Positions 8,777 to 16,929 of a DNA stretch of 64,000 nucleotides are shown here, one piece after another. The position numbers and the translations under genes are program-made. This stretch comes from a bacterium (GTDB lineage: Bacteria; Electryoneota; Electryoneia; Electryoneales; Electryoneaceae). The stretch is taken from NCBI GenBank assembly GCA_020444265.1, contig JAHLLH010000002.1:1-64000 (forward strand). The letters run 5' to 3'. Position 1 is the first letter of the stretch. Each line of letters begins with the position of its first letter. The notes beneath the pieces were generated by a model. The model searched no databases. It had not been told where the DNA came from and worked only from the letters and a program-made list of their open reading frames with translations.

Positions 8777-10819
8777 CTATTCCCGCCCGAAGAGACGATG
8801 CAGTTCGCCCAAGGTCAGGTTGACTACAACCGGGCGGCCATGCGGGCAGACAAAAGGATACTCGGTCGTGAAGAGCTCGTCGATCAAGGCGTTCATCTCC
8901 TCGCGGTTCAGCAAATCGCCCGCTTTGATCGCCGCCTTGCAGGCGAAGCTGGCAGCAAGGCTCTCTTCCGGTTCCATCCGGACCTGGTGTTCCTGACGGA
9001 AATCAGCAACAATATCACGCAGCAGCTTTTCCTCGCTGCGAATCCGTATCCCCGCAGGAACCGACCGGATCACCCAATCCCGTCCCCCAAACGATTCTAC
9101 CTCGAAGCCGACCTTGCTCAGGCTCGGAGCGATGTCCTCGAGCAGGGCGGAATCTTCCGGGTCGAGGGTCACCTGGGTCGGGAACAGAAGGTTCTGGCCG
9201 GACCAGGCACGGTTCCGCATCGCGGCGAGTGCCTTTTCGAAGAGGATGCGCTCGTGCGCGACATGCTGATCGATGATCACCAACCCGCTTTTGGTCTGCG
9301 AGAGGATGTAGGTGCGGTGCACCTGCCAGACATTGATCCGTTCCGCATTCGGGCTGGTGGTCATTCCCGCAGGTTGAGCCTCATGGGCTAAGGGCGCTTC
9401 GGTACTTTGCTCCTGTCCGTCCGTCGCGGTAGCGGCCTCGTTGAAGGTCGCGGCAAACCCACCTGCTGCCCCCGCTTCACCTTCATGTAGCTTCGCTCCA
9501 CGCTGGAATAGTTTCTCCCCGGCACGCGGTGGCGGTGGAACCGCGATGGGCTGTTGTGTCGGGGCCTCACCCGGCGTGGTGGAAGCCGAATCCGTTGGCG
9601 GCATACCACCGGGAGCGGGTTGCTGGGTGGGACGTTCCTCGGGGGGCCGTCCAAACATCAATTCCAGTTCGCTTCGACCCGATAGCGCCCGCCGTTCCTG
9701 CTCCTCGCGTTGATGACTGGATGCAAACGGTGCCTTGACCGGCGCGTCCCCACTTTTAATCGCCAACCCGAGGGCATTGCGAATCGCCACGAGGACCGCA
9801 CGGTAGGCATTGCTATCGTCTTTGAAACGGATCTCGTGCTTCGCCGGGTGGACATTCACATCAAAATCATCCGGCGAAAGCCGCATGTTCAGCACGTAGA
9901 AGGGTACCTGACCCGGTTCGATCAGGGGGCCGAACCCATTGACCACCGCATGGTGCAGCGCATGGCTCTGGAAGGGACGGCGGTTGATAAAGAGGTACTG
10001 ATCGCCGCGTGAGCGACGGAACATCGAGGTACCGCCAAGCAGGCCGGAGACAAAGATGTCGCCTGAACGGCTTTCAACCTGGTGCAGGTCGGTTGCATTG
10101 TCCTCGCCGAAGAGCTGGGCGATGCGCTGCTTCAGGTCTGCTGGTTCGAGCTGGTAGACGGTGTCCCCTTCACGCAGCAGCTCCCAGGCGATGTCCGGGT
10201 AGGCGAGGGCATATCGCTTGAAGACACGTACAACATGACCGTACTCTGTGGATGGGGTGCGCAGAAATTTGCGGCGCGCGGGCACATTGTAGAAGAGGGA
10301 ACGCACCTTGACCGTGGTGCCGCGTTCACGAGCCGCTGGCTCTGCCGGAACCTCCTGGCCGCCTTCGACACGATACCGGACCCCGGCATCCCGATCGTCC
10401 CGTTTGCTGACAATCTCGAGACGCGAGACACTGCCAATGGAGGGGAGCGCCTCGCCACGGAACCCAAGGTGCAGGATCTGCTGCAAATCTTCGGCGTCGT
10501 GGATCTTGGAGGTGGCATGCCGTCGCAATGCGGTCAGCACATCGTCCGCATCCATCCCCCAACCATCATCCGACACCAGCAGCTCATCGAAGCCGGCATT
10601 ACGCACGGCAATCGTAATCCGCGACGCTTCCGCATCAAGAGCATTCTCGATCAACTCTTTGACCACCGACGCAGGCCGTTCAACCACCTCCCCGGCAGCG
10701 ATCCGGTTGGCCACCCCCTCCGGGAGGACCAGAATCTGGCCGCGCGGCAGCAGTGATTCTCGCTTCGGAGGCTGCAGCCCGGAGGCGAGGGGTTGATCCT
10801 GGTTGGCGGACTCGGTCAA
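8777..10819 (-). CDS. mutL: DNA mismatch repair protein MutL
   Basis: Couples mismatch recognition by MutS to strand removal. The GHKL ATPase is intact: VVKELIENALDA with catalytic Glu55 and Asn59, DDGWGM, and the HLGFRGEALPSI lid. FLRTPSTE and NVHPAK follow as usual. A low-complexity Pro/Gln/Ala-rich linker covers about residues 375-490. The C-terminal domain has DQHVAHERILFE (the DQHA(X)2E(X)4E endonuclease motif with Val for Ala), ACKAAIKAGD and CPHGRP, so this is the nicking type of MutL found where MutH is absent. Length 680 residues, normal for this architecture. Its start overlaps the stop of the upstream small membrane protein gene by 4 nt, so translation is probably coupled. Confidence 0.97.
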   Translation of the reverse strand: MTESANQDQPLASGLQPPKRESLLPRGQILVLPEGVANRIAAGEVVERPASVVKELIENALDAEASRITIAVRNAGFDELLVSDDGWGMDADDVLTALRRHATSKIHDAEDLQQILHLGFRGEALPSIGSVSRLEIVSKRDDRDAGVRYRVEGGQEVPAEPAARERGTTVKVRSLFYNVPARRKFLRTPSTEYGHVVRVFKRYALAYPDIAWELLREGDTVYQLEPADLKQRIAQLFGEDNATDLHQVESRSGDIFVSGLLGGTSMFRRSRGDQYLFINRRPFQSHALHHAVVNGFGPLIEPGQVPFYVLNMRLSPDDFDVNVHPAKHEIRFKDDSNAYRAVLVAIRNALGLAIKSGDAPVKAPFASSHQREEQERRALSGRSELELMFGRPPEERPTQQPAPGGMPPTDSASTTPGEAPTQQPIAVPPPPRAGEKLFQRGAKLHEGEAGAAGGFAATFNEAATATDGQEQSTEAPLAHEAQPAGMTTSPNAERINVWQVHRTYILSQTKSGLVIIDQHVAHERILFEKALAAMRNRAWSGQNLLFPTQVTLDPEDSALLEDIAPSLSKVGFEVESFGGRDWVIRSVPAGIRIRSEEKLLRDIVADFRQEHQVRMEPEESLAASFACKAAIKAGDLLNREEMNALIDELFTTEYPFVCPHGRPVVVNLTLGELHRLFGRE

Positions 10820-11145
10820 GGCGTGGTGTCTTTCGTTGTTTCGTTGGGGGTGGCCTGCTCGACGTGCGCAGGGACATCTGACGGGGTCAATTGGATATCC
10901 GGGACCGACGTAACTTCACTGCGTCCCTGGTGAAGCGTGTAAATCAGCACCGCGACAATCACCGCCATCATCGCCATCACAAAGGGGTTCATCCCGCGAT
11001 GCACCCGTCCATGTTTTCGGCTCCACACACCCTGGTCAAACCGCATCCGTTCGGTCCGGTCTTTGTCCGTCTCCGGATCGTAGAACCGGGGGACATAGCT
11101 CCAGCCGCGCGGTTTGGGTCGTTTACCAAACAGAGCGAAAAGCAT
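10816..11145 (-). CDS. Small single-pass membrane protein of unknown function
   Basis: A 109-residue protein that I do not recognise. It has a basic N-terminus (FGKRPKPRGW), then FYDPETDKDRTERMRF, a charged stretch, one transmembrane helix (about residues 54-70, FVMAMMAVIVAVLIY) and a Thr/Pro-rich C-tail. A similar YxPRFYDP-type N-terminus occurs in small membrane proteins of Bacteroidetes, but I cannot give it a function. It overlaps dacB upstream and mutL downstream by 4 nt each, which argues that it is real and part of the same operon. The N-terminal half is likely cytoplasmic by the positive-inside rule. Confidence 0.8.
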   Translation of the reverse strand: MLFALFGKRPKPRGWSYVPRFYDPETDKDRTERMRFDQGVWSRKHGRVHRGMNPFVMAMMAVIVAVLIYTLHQGRSEVTSVPDIQLTPSDVPAHVEQATPNETTKDTTP

Positions 11146-12605
11146 CAGTTCACTCCTGTGGGTCGCTGCAGGGAAAAACGGTCCGCCAGCAGCATGACAG
11201 TCCTGTCGAGGGTGTCGGTCGGATCCCAGGGCACATTGTTCAAGATGATGGTAAATGTGGCGACCGCTTCGCCATCCCTCAGCAGGTACCCCGCGAGACT
11301 ACGAGTCCGGCTCATGCTGCCCGTCTTTGCAAGGATTCGACCCTCGTACCCCTCAAAGCGAGTCGCAAGCGAGGTTCGTGGTTCATGCGCTTTGGGAAAG
11401 ATACCCAACCACTCGTCCCCCCACCGTTCCCATCCCGCCAGAAGGAGATCGTTCAGGGTCGCAGCGGAGAGGTTGTTTTTGCGGCTCAATCCGCAGGCGT
11501 CGTTGGCGCGCAGACCACGGGATGCCACCCCCAGCGAATCGAGCACGGCGGGCCAATGGGGTTTGCCAAAGGGGTTTTCGCCCAGCGAATCCGCGACAGT
11601 CGCCTGCACCATTTCGCACCAGGCATTGCTGCTGAAGGCGAGGGTGGCACGCAGAACCTCGGGCAACGGCGGACTCTGGTGGGTCAGCAGGAAGAGGGTG
11701 TCCGTGGGGATGGTCTCAAGTTTGTCCAATACCCTGACACTATCCGGGCCATCAATCCCGCTCTCGCGAAGCACCGCTCGCAATGCATCGGCGGTCAGGG
11801 CACGAGGGTCATAGGCGGGACGCATATCCTCGTCGTTCAACTCCGGCCAGAGCGGGTGGTTGAAGGGTGGATCGAGTTGCGGGCCGGGCTGTTCGGGAGT
11901 TTGCGGCCAGACTCGAGGCCGTCCATGATCCTCACTCCAGACGAGGGGATCCGGCCAGATGTCCCAGAAGAGGCTGTCGCCGATCTCCCCTGCGAAGGTG
12001 GTGTAAAGGCCATCATTCCAGGCGAGTTGCGACACCGCCGGGGCATAGCTGTAGGCAAGGTCCGCCGCCTCCCAGCCATCGGGGATGAATAGTTCACCCA
12101 CCGCAACCAGCTCTCCATCCACCTGCTGCACGCCCGCCTTGCCCACCTGGGTCGCCCAGTTTTCAAAGGGTTCAAAGGGCCAACCTGTATAGGGCGCGGT
12201 ATTGCCCAGGGTCGGATCCCAGGTGCCGCGTAGAATCAGGTCGCCGTGCATGGTGCCGGTGAAGTCAATCTCCCCGGTCGCGAGCAGATCGGTCCGCCAG
12301 CTGAAGTCCGACCCGAGGTGGGCCATCGCATCGGCAGCAACCATTACCTTTTGCACGGATGCCGGCACTAGTAAGCGAGTCGGATCGTGGGCGTAGAGCT
12401 GGACCCCATCGATTCCGGCCACCACCACTCCGACCGATGCGCCCGAGTTTTCCAGCGGCTTTACCAGTTCTCGGTCCACAAGCTGCGCGATGGTTTCCGG
12501 GTGCGGCTTCAGGGTGGGTCCGGGTGTCCTCGACGCACAACCTGCCCCAACCAGCAGCAGCGCGAGTAAAAGGACAACAGGGCCCTGTCTGGTAAGTCTA
12601 CTCAT
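11145..12605 (-). CDS. dacB: D-alanyl-D-alanine carboxypeptidase/endopeptidase, PBP4 class (S13)
   Basis: Low-molecular-mass penicillin-binding protein that trims or cleaves peptidoglycan cross-links in the periplasm. All three active-site motifs are present: SVQK (Ser83, Lys86), SSN in AFSSNAW, and KTG in ILAKTGSMS. NDACGLSRKN also matches the S13 family. The start at 12605 gives a signal sequence ending LLVGAG-Cys23, a lipobox-like site with Gly at -3, so it is probably a lipoprotein although the match is imperfect. Length 486 residues fits PBP4. The start codon overlaps the site-2 protease stop (ATGA). An earlier in-frame start would overlap that gene by more than 120 nt and has no family support. 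Confidence 0.93.
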   Translation of the reverse strand: MSRLTRQGPVVLLLALLLVGAGCASRTPGPTLKPHPETIAQLVDRELVKPLENSGASVGVVVAGIDGVQLYAHDPTRLLVPASVQKVMVAADAMAHLGSDFSWRTDLLATGEIDFTGTMHGDLILRGTWDPTLGNTAPYTGWPFEPFENWATQVGKAGVQQVDGELVAVGELFIPDGWEAADLAYSYAPAVSQLAWNDGLYTTFAGEIGDSLFWDIWPDPLVWSEDHGRPRVWPQTPEQPGPQLDPPFNHPLWPELNDEDMRPAYDPRALTADALRAVLRESGIDGPDSVRVLDKLETIPTDTLFLLTHQSPPLPEVLRATLAFSSNAWCEMVQATVADSLGENPFGKPHWPAVLDSLGVASRGLRANDACGLSRKNNLSAATLNDLLLAGWERWGDEWLGIFPKAHEPRTSLATRFEGYEGRILAKTGSMSRTRSLAGYLLRDGEAVATFTIILNNVPWDPTDTLDRTVMLLADRFSLQRPTGVN

Positions 12606-13228
12606 GACCCGACCCCCGCAAACGTTCGCAGGAAAAAGCCGATCGCCGGGTTCATCACACGGCCAATGATTGGCGTACTGGTCACCGCGCCAAGCAACAT
12701 CAGGGCAAACAGCCCGCGTGTCGCCCACATCTCTACCTTACGCCAAGTCAGCTCGTGACGGTACGGCACGAGGGCATGCACGAGACGTGATCCATCCAGC
12801 GGAGGGATTGGCAACATGTTGAAGACGGCAAGCGCGGCATTGATCACCACCCCATAGAGCAGCATCTGGCGGCCAATGACCAGCACAACTCCCCCTTCGC
12901 TGGGCAGGAGACGGACCAGAATCCCGGCAATCGCCGCGAGAACGAGGTTGGTGGCTGGACCCGCGAGAGCGACCAGCAGCATGTCTCGTTTCGGCTTCGC
13001 GAAATATCCTGGATTCACCTGGACCGGTTTGGCCCAGCCAAAGTGGAGGACAAGGAGGAAGATGGTTCCCATCAGGTCGAGGTGACGCAACGGGTTGAGG
13101 GTGAGACGCCCCTGGTCACGTGCGGTCGGGTCGCCGAGGGCAAGAGCCACCGCACCATGCGCCAGCTCGTGCAGCACGAGACCGACTAACGCGGCGGGAA
13201 CAATCATCAGGATTTGCAACAGTTCCAC
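12602..13228 (-). CDS. Site-2 protease family (M50) intramembrane metalloprotease
   Basis: Multi-pass membrane protease of 208 residues. HELAH at residues 20-24 gives two zinc ligands and the catalytic Glu; NMLPIPPLDGS carries the second conserved motif with the Asp ligand. GWAKPVQVNP and LAGPATNL match the short, PDZ-less M50B group found in many bacteria. I chose the GTG at 13228, preceded by GAAGAGG 5-6 nt upstream, because the longer GTG-start frame (to 13330) adds a soluble leader and has no ribosome-binding site. It is the first gene of the operon continuing with dacB, the small membrane protein, mutL and miaA. Substrates are unknown. Confidence 0.9.
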   Translation of the reverse strand: MELLQILMIVPAALVGLVLHELAHGAVALALGDPTARDQGRLTLNPLRHLDLMGTIFLLVLHFGWAKPVQVNPGYFAKPKRDMLLVALAGPATNLVLAAIAGILVRLLPSEGGVVLVIGRQMLLYGVVINAALAVFNMLPIPPLDGSRLVHALVPYRHELTWRKVEMWATRGLFALMLLGAVTSTPIIGRVMNPAIGFFLRTFAGVGS

Positions 13229-13421
13229 CCAAACCTCTTCGTTATCAGGACCTTCACGGCGATGCAATATAGGCTGGCTCCGGAGGAGGGGCAATCGCCC
13301 CGCATAGGGTTCCGCTGTGAGCGGAAACACGTTGGCTATTGGTCTGATTCATTTCATTTCAGTATCTTCGAGTCTGCCCACGCAATATAGCCAGGACGTC
13401 ATCCTTACTCGAGAGTATCGT

Positions 13422-13868
13422 TTGCAGGTTGGTTACCCTTCATCGGACCCGGTTGACCCGAACGAACCGCGCCGTGCTGTCGCCCTTGTTGTTGAGGACG
13501 AGACGGAGACCCGCGAGGTGATTGCCGCCGCTGTCGAGAATTACGGTTTTCGCGTGGTGCAGGCTGGAGACGGCATTCAGGCATATCGTCAGTTTGAGCG
13601 CGAAAAGCCCTCGATTGTGATCTCTGATATTTACCTGCCCTACACAAACGGTATCGTCCTGATGAACAAGATTAAGGTGCGCGCTCCGCGTCTCCCGATC
13701 ATCCTCATCACAGGCTACTCCCATTACCGTCAATTACTGCAGGGGTCCCGTTTCCCGCCGGATGGTTTCCTCGCCAAGCCGTTCACGGTTGACGAACTGT
13801 ACACCACGATGAACCGTGTCCTCGGCGTTTCCTCGGAATCCGGGTTTAATTCGACGATTCAGCGTTGA
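13422..13868 (+). CDS. Single-domain response regulator (CheY-like receiver)
   Basis: Stand-alone receiver domain. Acidic cluster VVEDE (about residues 23-27), phospho-acceptor Asp69 in ISDIYLP, Thr in LITGYS and Lys in LAKPFT are all present, so it should be phosphorylatable. No output domain follows; the C-terminus ends about 15 residues after the last helix. No histidine kinase is encoded nearby. The start is uncertain: the open frame begins with GTG at 13317, but the first 35 residues are unlike any receiver N-terminus, whereas TTG at 13422 follows GAGAG at a 6-nt distance. The region 13229-13421 should hold promoters for this gene and the divergent site-2 protease operon. Confidence 0.88.
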   Translation: MQVGYPSSDPVDPNEPRRAVALVVEDETETREVIAAAVENYGFRVVQAGDGIQAYRQFEREKPSIVISDIYLPYTNGIVLMNKIKVRAPRLPIILITGYSHYRQLLQGSRFPPDGFLAKPFTVDELYTTMNRVLGVSSESGFNSTIQR

Positions 13869-13942
13869 GAGTGTTGGCTTCCCCCCTCTCCAAAGGCGAC
13901 ATTTAACCAACCCTGTTTGAGTTTTCTCTTCAACATAGGACG

Positions 13943-14521
13943 ATGAGCGCTATGGAACGACCGATGCAACGAGGACCGGAAGGCGTACCCAGCCTCTCGA
14001 TCCGGGATCTGGTCGCCCTCGCGACCCGTCAACTGAAGGGCACCTCCCGTCAGATGGAAGACGGGTTCTGTATTGACGTGCGCGACTACCCTGCGGATCG
14101 CTGGGTTGAAATATCCCTGCACAAGTCGCCCCAGCCAGAAGGCGGCACGAACCTGAAGATTACGGTAGCCAGCCTGAAAACCCACGACCCGGACATGAGT
14201 GTCAACCTGGTCAATGTCGGCCACCTCTATGTCACTTGGCAGACAAAGGGGATGATTTCCTTCTGTTATGCGGGAGATGGACGGTATAAACTGATCAACG
14301 TCACCTACGACAACGGTGTCGTGGTGATCGAGGATGTCGATAAACGGCGTCACCGCAGTGACGAGGACATGAGCGAGTCTGAACGGCGGGCACGTGCACA
14401 ACGGCGGACGTTCTACCACATCGGTCCTCAGTTTGACAAGGCTGAACCGCACGATTCCGGCAAGCCGATGGAGGGGTCGGTCGAAGCGGAAGAAGCAAAC
14501 CTGATGAAGCCGGGCGAGTAA
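13943..14521 (+). CDS. Conserved-looking cytoplasmic protein, unrecognised
   Basis: A 192-residue protein without signal peptide or membrane segments. The central part (residues about 40-130) alternates hydrophobic and polar residues as in a small beta-sheet domain (WVEISLHKS, LKITVASL, LYVTWQT, MISFCYAG). The C-terminal 60 residues are charged and low in complexity (KRRHRSDEDMSESERRARAQ). I recognise no family. The start at 13943 follows ATAGGACG; an internal Met at 13952 is an alternative. It lies 75 nt after the response regulator and is followed by a hairpin before prmA, so it may be cotranscribed with the regulator. Confidence 0.7.
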   Translation: MSAMERPMQRGPEGVPSLSIRDLVALATRQLKGTSRQMEDGFCIDVRDYPADRWVEISLHKSPQPEGGTNLKITVASLKTHDPDMSVNLVNVGHLYVTWQTKGMISFCYAGDGRYKLINVTYDNGVVVIEDVDKRRHRSDEDMSESERRARAQRRTFYHIGPQFDKAEPHDSGKPMEGSVEAEEANLMKPGE

Positions 14522-14552
14522 ACCGACGGCAGTCTACCAAGCACGAACGTGT

Positions 14553-14578
14553 AGCCCGGGTGTTTTGTCGCCCGGGCT
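14553..14578 (+). terminator. Hairpin between the unrecognised gene and prmA
   Basis: AGCCCGGG and CCCGGGCT form an 8-bp stem around a 10-nt loop rich in T and G, starting 32 nt after the stop codon of the preceding gene. No U tract follows. The GTAGCCCGGGT arm is shared with the hairpin at 28286-28313, so it may be a dispersed palindrome acting as a terminator. Confidence 0.5.
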
Positions 14579-14624
14579 TGCATCTGTCTGGACGAACCAT
14601 TCTACCAGAAACGAGATACGACGC

Positions 14625-15494
14625 ATGACCAGCACCTGGACTGTGATCCACCTTCCCGGCGGCGAAACCGCCTACGAACTACTAAGCGAACCCTTGATCT
14701 CCCTTGGCGCGGTTGGGTTTACCAGCGACCCCGAACAATTGCATGCCTTCTTCAAGGACATCGTCTCCCAAGAGGCCCTGCTCGAACAGGCACAGACCCT
14801 CTATCAACCCCTGCAAGAGGAGGCCATCCTGCCCGCTGGGGAGATCACAATTGAGGTCGTGGCGGAAGAGGATTGGGTGGGACAATGGCGTCGTTCGCTG
14901 GGCCCCATCCTCGCCGGAGATCGTTTCGTTGTCATCCCCCCCGGAGTGGAGGCAGAGCCGGAGCCTGGGCGGATCGCCCTGCGTCTCGAACCACGCATGG
15001 CTTTCGGGACCGGAGAACATGCCACCACACGGATGGCGCTCGCGTTGCTCGAAAAAACAGTCCATGAAGGAGACCGTGTGCTCGACCTCGGATGTGGCAA
15101 CGGCGTCCTCGCGATTGGTGCGCTGCTGTTGGGTGCTGGGTCAGCATTCGGCATTGACAATGAACAGGAAGCGGTCGATGAAACCCTTGAAAATGCTGAA
15201 TTGCATGGAGTTGGAGAGAAGCTGAGGGCCCTTTTTGGTGATGTTCTAGCCGATCCGATCGAGGGGAGCTATGATCTCCTGCTGGCGAATATCTTTGTGA
15301 CCCCCATCCTTGCCGGATTGCCAACCTGGCTGAAACAGATGACCCCGGACGCTCGGTTTATCTTTACCGGTGTTCAGGTTGGTGACGAGGAAAAACGGCT
15401 GCTGGAAGGGGTTGCTTCTATGGGGCTCGAGGTCGAGGAGACACTCCATCTGGATGGCTGGATTGCCGCTCGCTGTAGGCGTCTTCCCGCTTGA
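14625..15494 (+). CDS. prmA: Ribosomal protein L11 methyltransferase
   Basis: SAM-dependent methyltransferase that modifies ribosomal protein L11. The diagnostic substrate loop FGTGEHATTRMAL is present, followed by SAM motif I VLDLGCGNGVLAIGA, the acidic IDNEQEAV, and LLLANIFVTPIL, which corresponds to the family's N-I-hydrophobic motif IV. WVGQWRRSLGPI in the N-terminal domain also fits PrmA. Length 289 residues is normal. The start at 14625 is chosen because family N-termini begin a few residues before this point; the frame is open to 14565 but that part runs into the upstream hairpin. Confidence 0.95.
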   Translation: MTSTWTVIHLPGGETAYELLSEPLISLGAVGFTSDPEQLHAFFKDIVSQEALLEQAQTLYQPLQEEAILPAGEITIEVVAEEDWVGQWRRSLGPILAGDRFVVIPPGVEAEPEPGRIALRLEPRMAFGTGEHATTRMALALLEKTVHEGDRVLDLGCGNGVLAIGALLLGAGSAFGIDNEQEAVDETLENAELHGVGEKLRALFGDVLADPIEGSYDLLLANIFVTPILAGLPTWLKQMTPDARFIFTGVQVGDEEKRLLEGVASMGLEVEETLHLDGWIAARCRRLPA

Positions 15495-15675
15495 AGAGGC
15501 TTGATGGTGTGACTATCTTGAGGAAGATTAAGCCGCCGTCCGGTCCAGAACCGGGCGATGTTGACGCCCCGCACGGGGCACCTACTCCAGCGACGTGAGG
15601 TTCTCTCCGCTCCTTGCCTATCGAGTTGTACCGCTTCCCCGAGTCCCTTGGATGGGTATGCAAAGGAATGCTACG

Positions 15676-16929
15676 ATGAACCGACCACATCGCGCCGACG
15701 TGCGCCTTGTTCGTTGGGTGGTGCCGTTTACCGTGATCCTGCTGACCACGCTCTTTGCTGGCTGTGAGTCAGATGATCCTGTTGATCCGCCAAGCGCCCC
15801 CTCGCTCGAGGCTCCCCAGATTGACTCGGTCAATGTGCCCACGTTCTGGGTCTATGACTCCCCTGATTACCGCACCATCTCTGTTGCCATCAGCTTCCCT
15901 CCTGCTCTCGAGGCGGCGGTCAAGCAGCAGGATGTGCCCGCGCCAAATGTTTTCATCATCTTTGAATCTCAGGATGGTATCGCCCCATCAGTCCAGTTCC
16001 AGCTTCTGGATGATGGCGGCGGACCGACCATCCCGAATCCATTTGATTTCATGGACAACCACTCTGGCGACCTGGTGCCCTTGGACCTGACCTACAGCCT
16101 TCGGATCAATGCCCTGTTCGCGAGTAGTGAGGGTGAGGTGACCATGCGTGTGATGGCAGGCTGGCCACTCAGCAGCGACAGCACCACCATGACCATGCTG
16201 CCGCCGGAAATCCTGCAGGTGGAAATCAATTCGGCGCCTGTGATCGAATCGTTCGTCCACAGCGACAGCCTCTACGCTGGCTTTGAAGCTGAGGAGTGGA
16301 CCGCACGTGTGGATGATGCGGACATCCCCGCCGGAGATGCCGTCGAGCAGGTGGAAGTTCAGTTGATTCGCGATGGCGACACCGTGCGAAACCTCCTGAT
16401 GGCCAAGTCTTCGCAACGCATCTGGACCTTCGCGTTGGAACCCACCTTTGCTGCCGGGCTGCCAACAGCCGAATACACGATTAACCTCACTGCGATCGAC
16501 CGATACGACCAGCCTGCTACACCATACGAAAGTATCGTCTGGTTCGAGAACAGCGCTCCGATCCTGAGCGGACTGGTTGCGCCGGATACGGTCTATCGCC
16601 CCGAAGGGGACGAACCCAACCCCTACAATATGTTCATCAATGTTGCCGACTTGCAGGGCCAGGGTGACATTCGTCGTGTCGACTACATTCCGGTCGATCC
16701 CAATGGCCACATTCCGGACAACCTCGATCCCTTCTTCTTCAACGATCTGGGGGATATGCCAGATGAAGTTGCCAATGACGGCATCTTCTCTCACCAGTTT
16801 GCCGTCTACCCGGATGCGAGCAACTTCGGCACCTATACCTTTACCATTACCGCCCATGATCGGGCGGGGAATGACAGCGAGAGTATCGTCCATATGATCG
16901 AACTACCCAGTTCTGGGGGGAAGCGATGA
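15676..16929 (+). CDS. Surface lipoprotein with Ig-like repeats, first gene of the PorV/propeller operon
   Basis: A 417-residue exported protein. AAAGGA lies 8 nt before the chosen ATG, and the N-terminus has a basic stretch and a hydrophobic segment ending LFAG-Cys, a lipobox-like site with Phe at -3. A DDPVDPPSAPS linker follows. The rest is beta-rich with repeating Ig-like features (VYDSPDYRTISVAISFP, AEYTINLTAIDRYDQPATP, TYTFTITAHDRAGNDSES), each resembling extracellular cadherin/FN3-like modules. No catalytic motif is visible. Its stop overlaps the start of the propeller gene (ATGA), so they are translationally coupled; the partner proteins suggest a role at the outer membrane. Confidence 0.85.
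   Translation: MNRPHRADVRLVRWVVPFTVILLTTLFAGCESDDPVDPPSAPSLEAPQIDSVNVPTFWVYDSPDYRTISVAISFPPALEAAVKQQDVPAPNVFIIFESQDGIAPSVQFQLLDDGGGPTIPNPFDFMDNHSGDLVPLDLTYSLRINALFASSEGEVTMRVMAGWPLSSDSTTMTMLPPEILQVEINSAPVIESFVHSDSLYAGFEAEEWTARVDDADIPAGDAVEQVEVQLIRDGDTVRNLLMAKSSQRIWTFALEPTFAAGLPTAEYTINLTAIDRYDQPATPYESIVWFENSAPILSGLVAPDTVYRPEGDEPNPYNMFINVADLQGQGDIRRVDYIPVDPNGHIPDNLDPFFFNDLGDMPDEVANDGIFSHQFAVYPDASNFGTYTFTITAHDRAGNDSESIVHMIELPSSGGKR

Noticed and set aside
12606-12728. Upstream start for dacB
   Set aside because: It overlaps the site-2 protease gene and puts 41 hydrophilic residues before the signal sequence; the ATGA overlap start at 12605 is better.
15988-16893. 301-codon minus-strand open frame
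   Set aside because: Antisense to the Ig-like lipoprotein gene; no signal peptide, domain or ribosome-binding site supports it.
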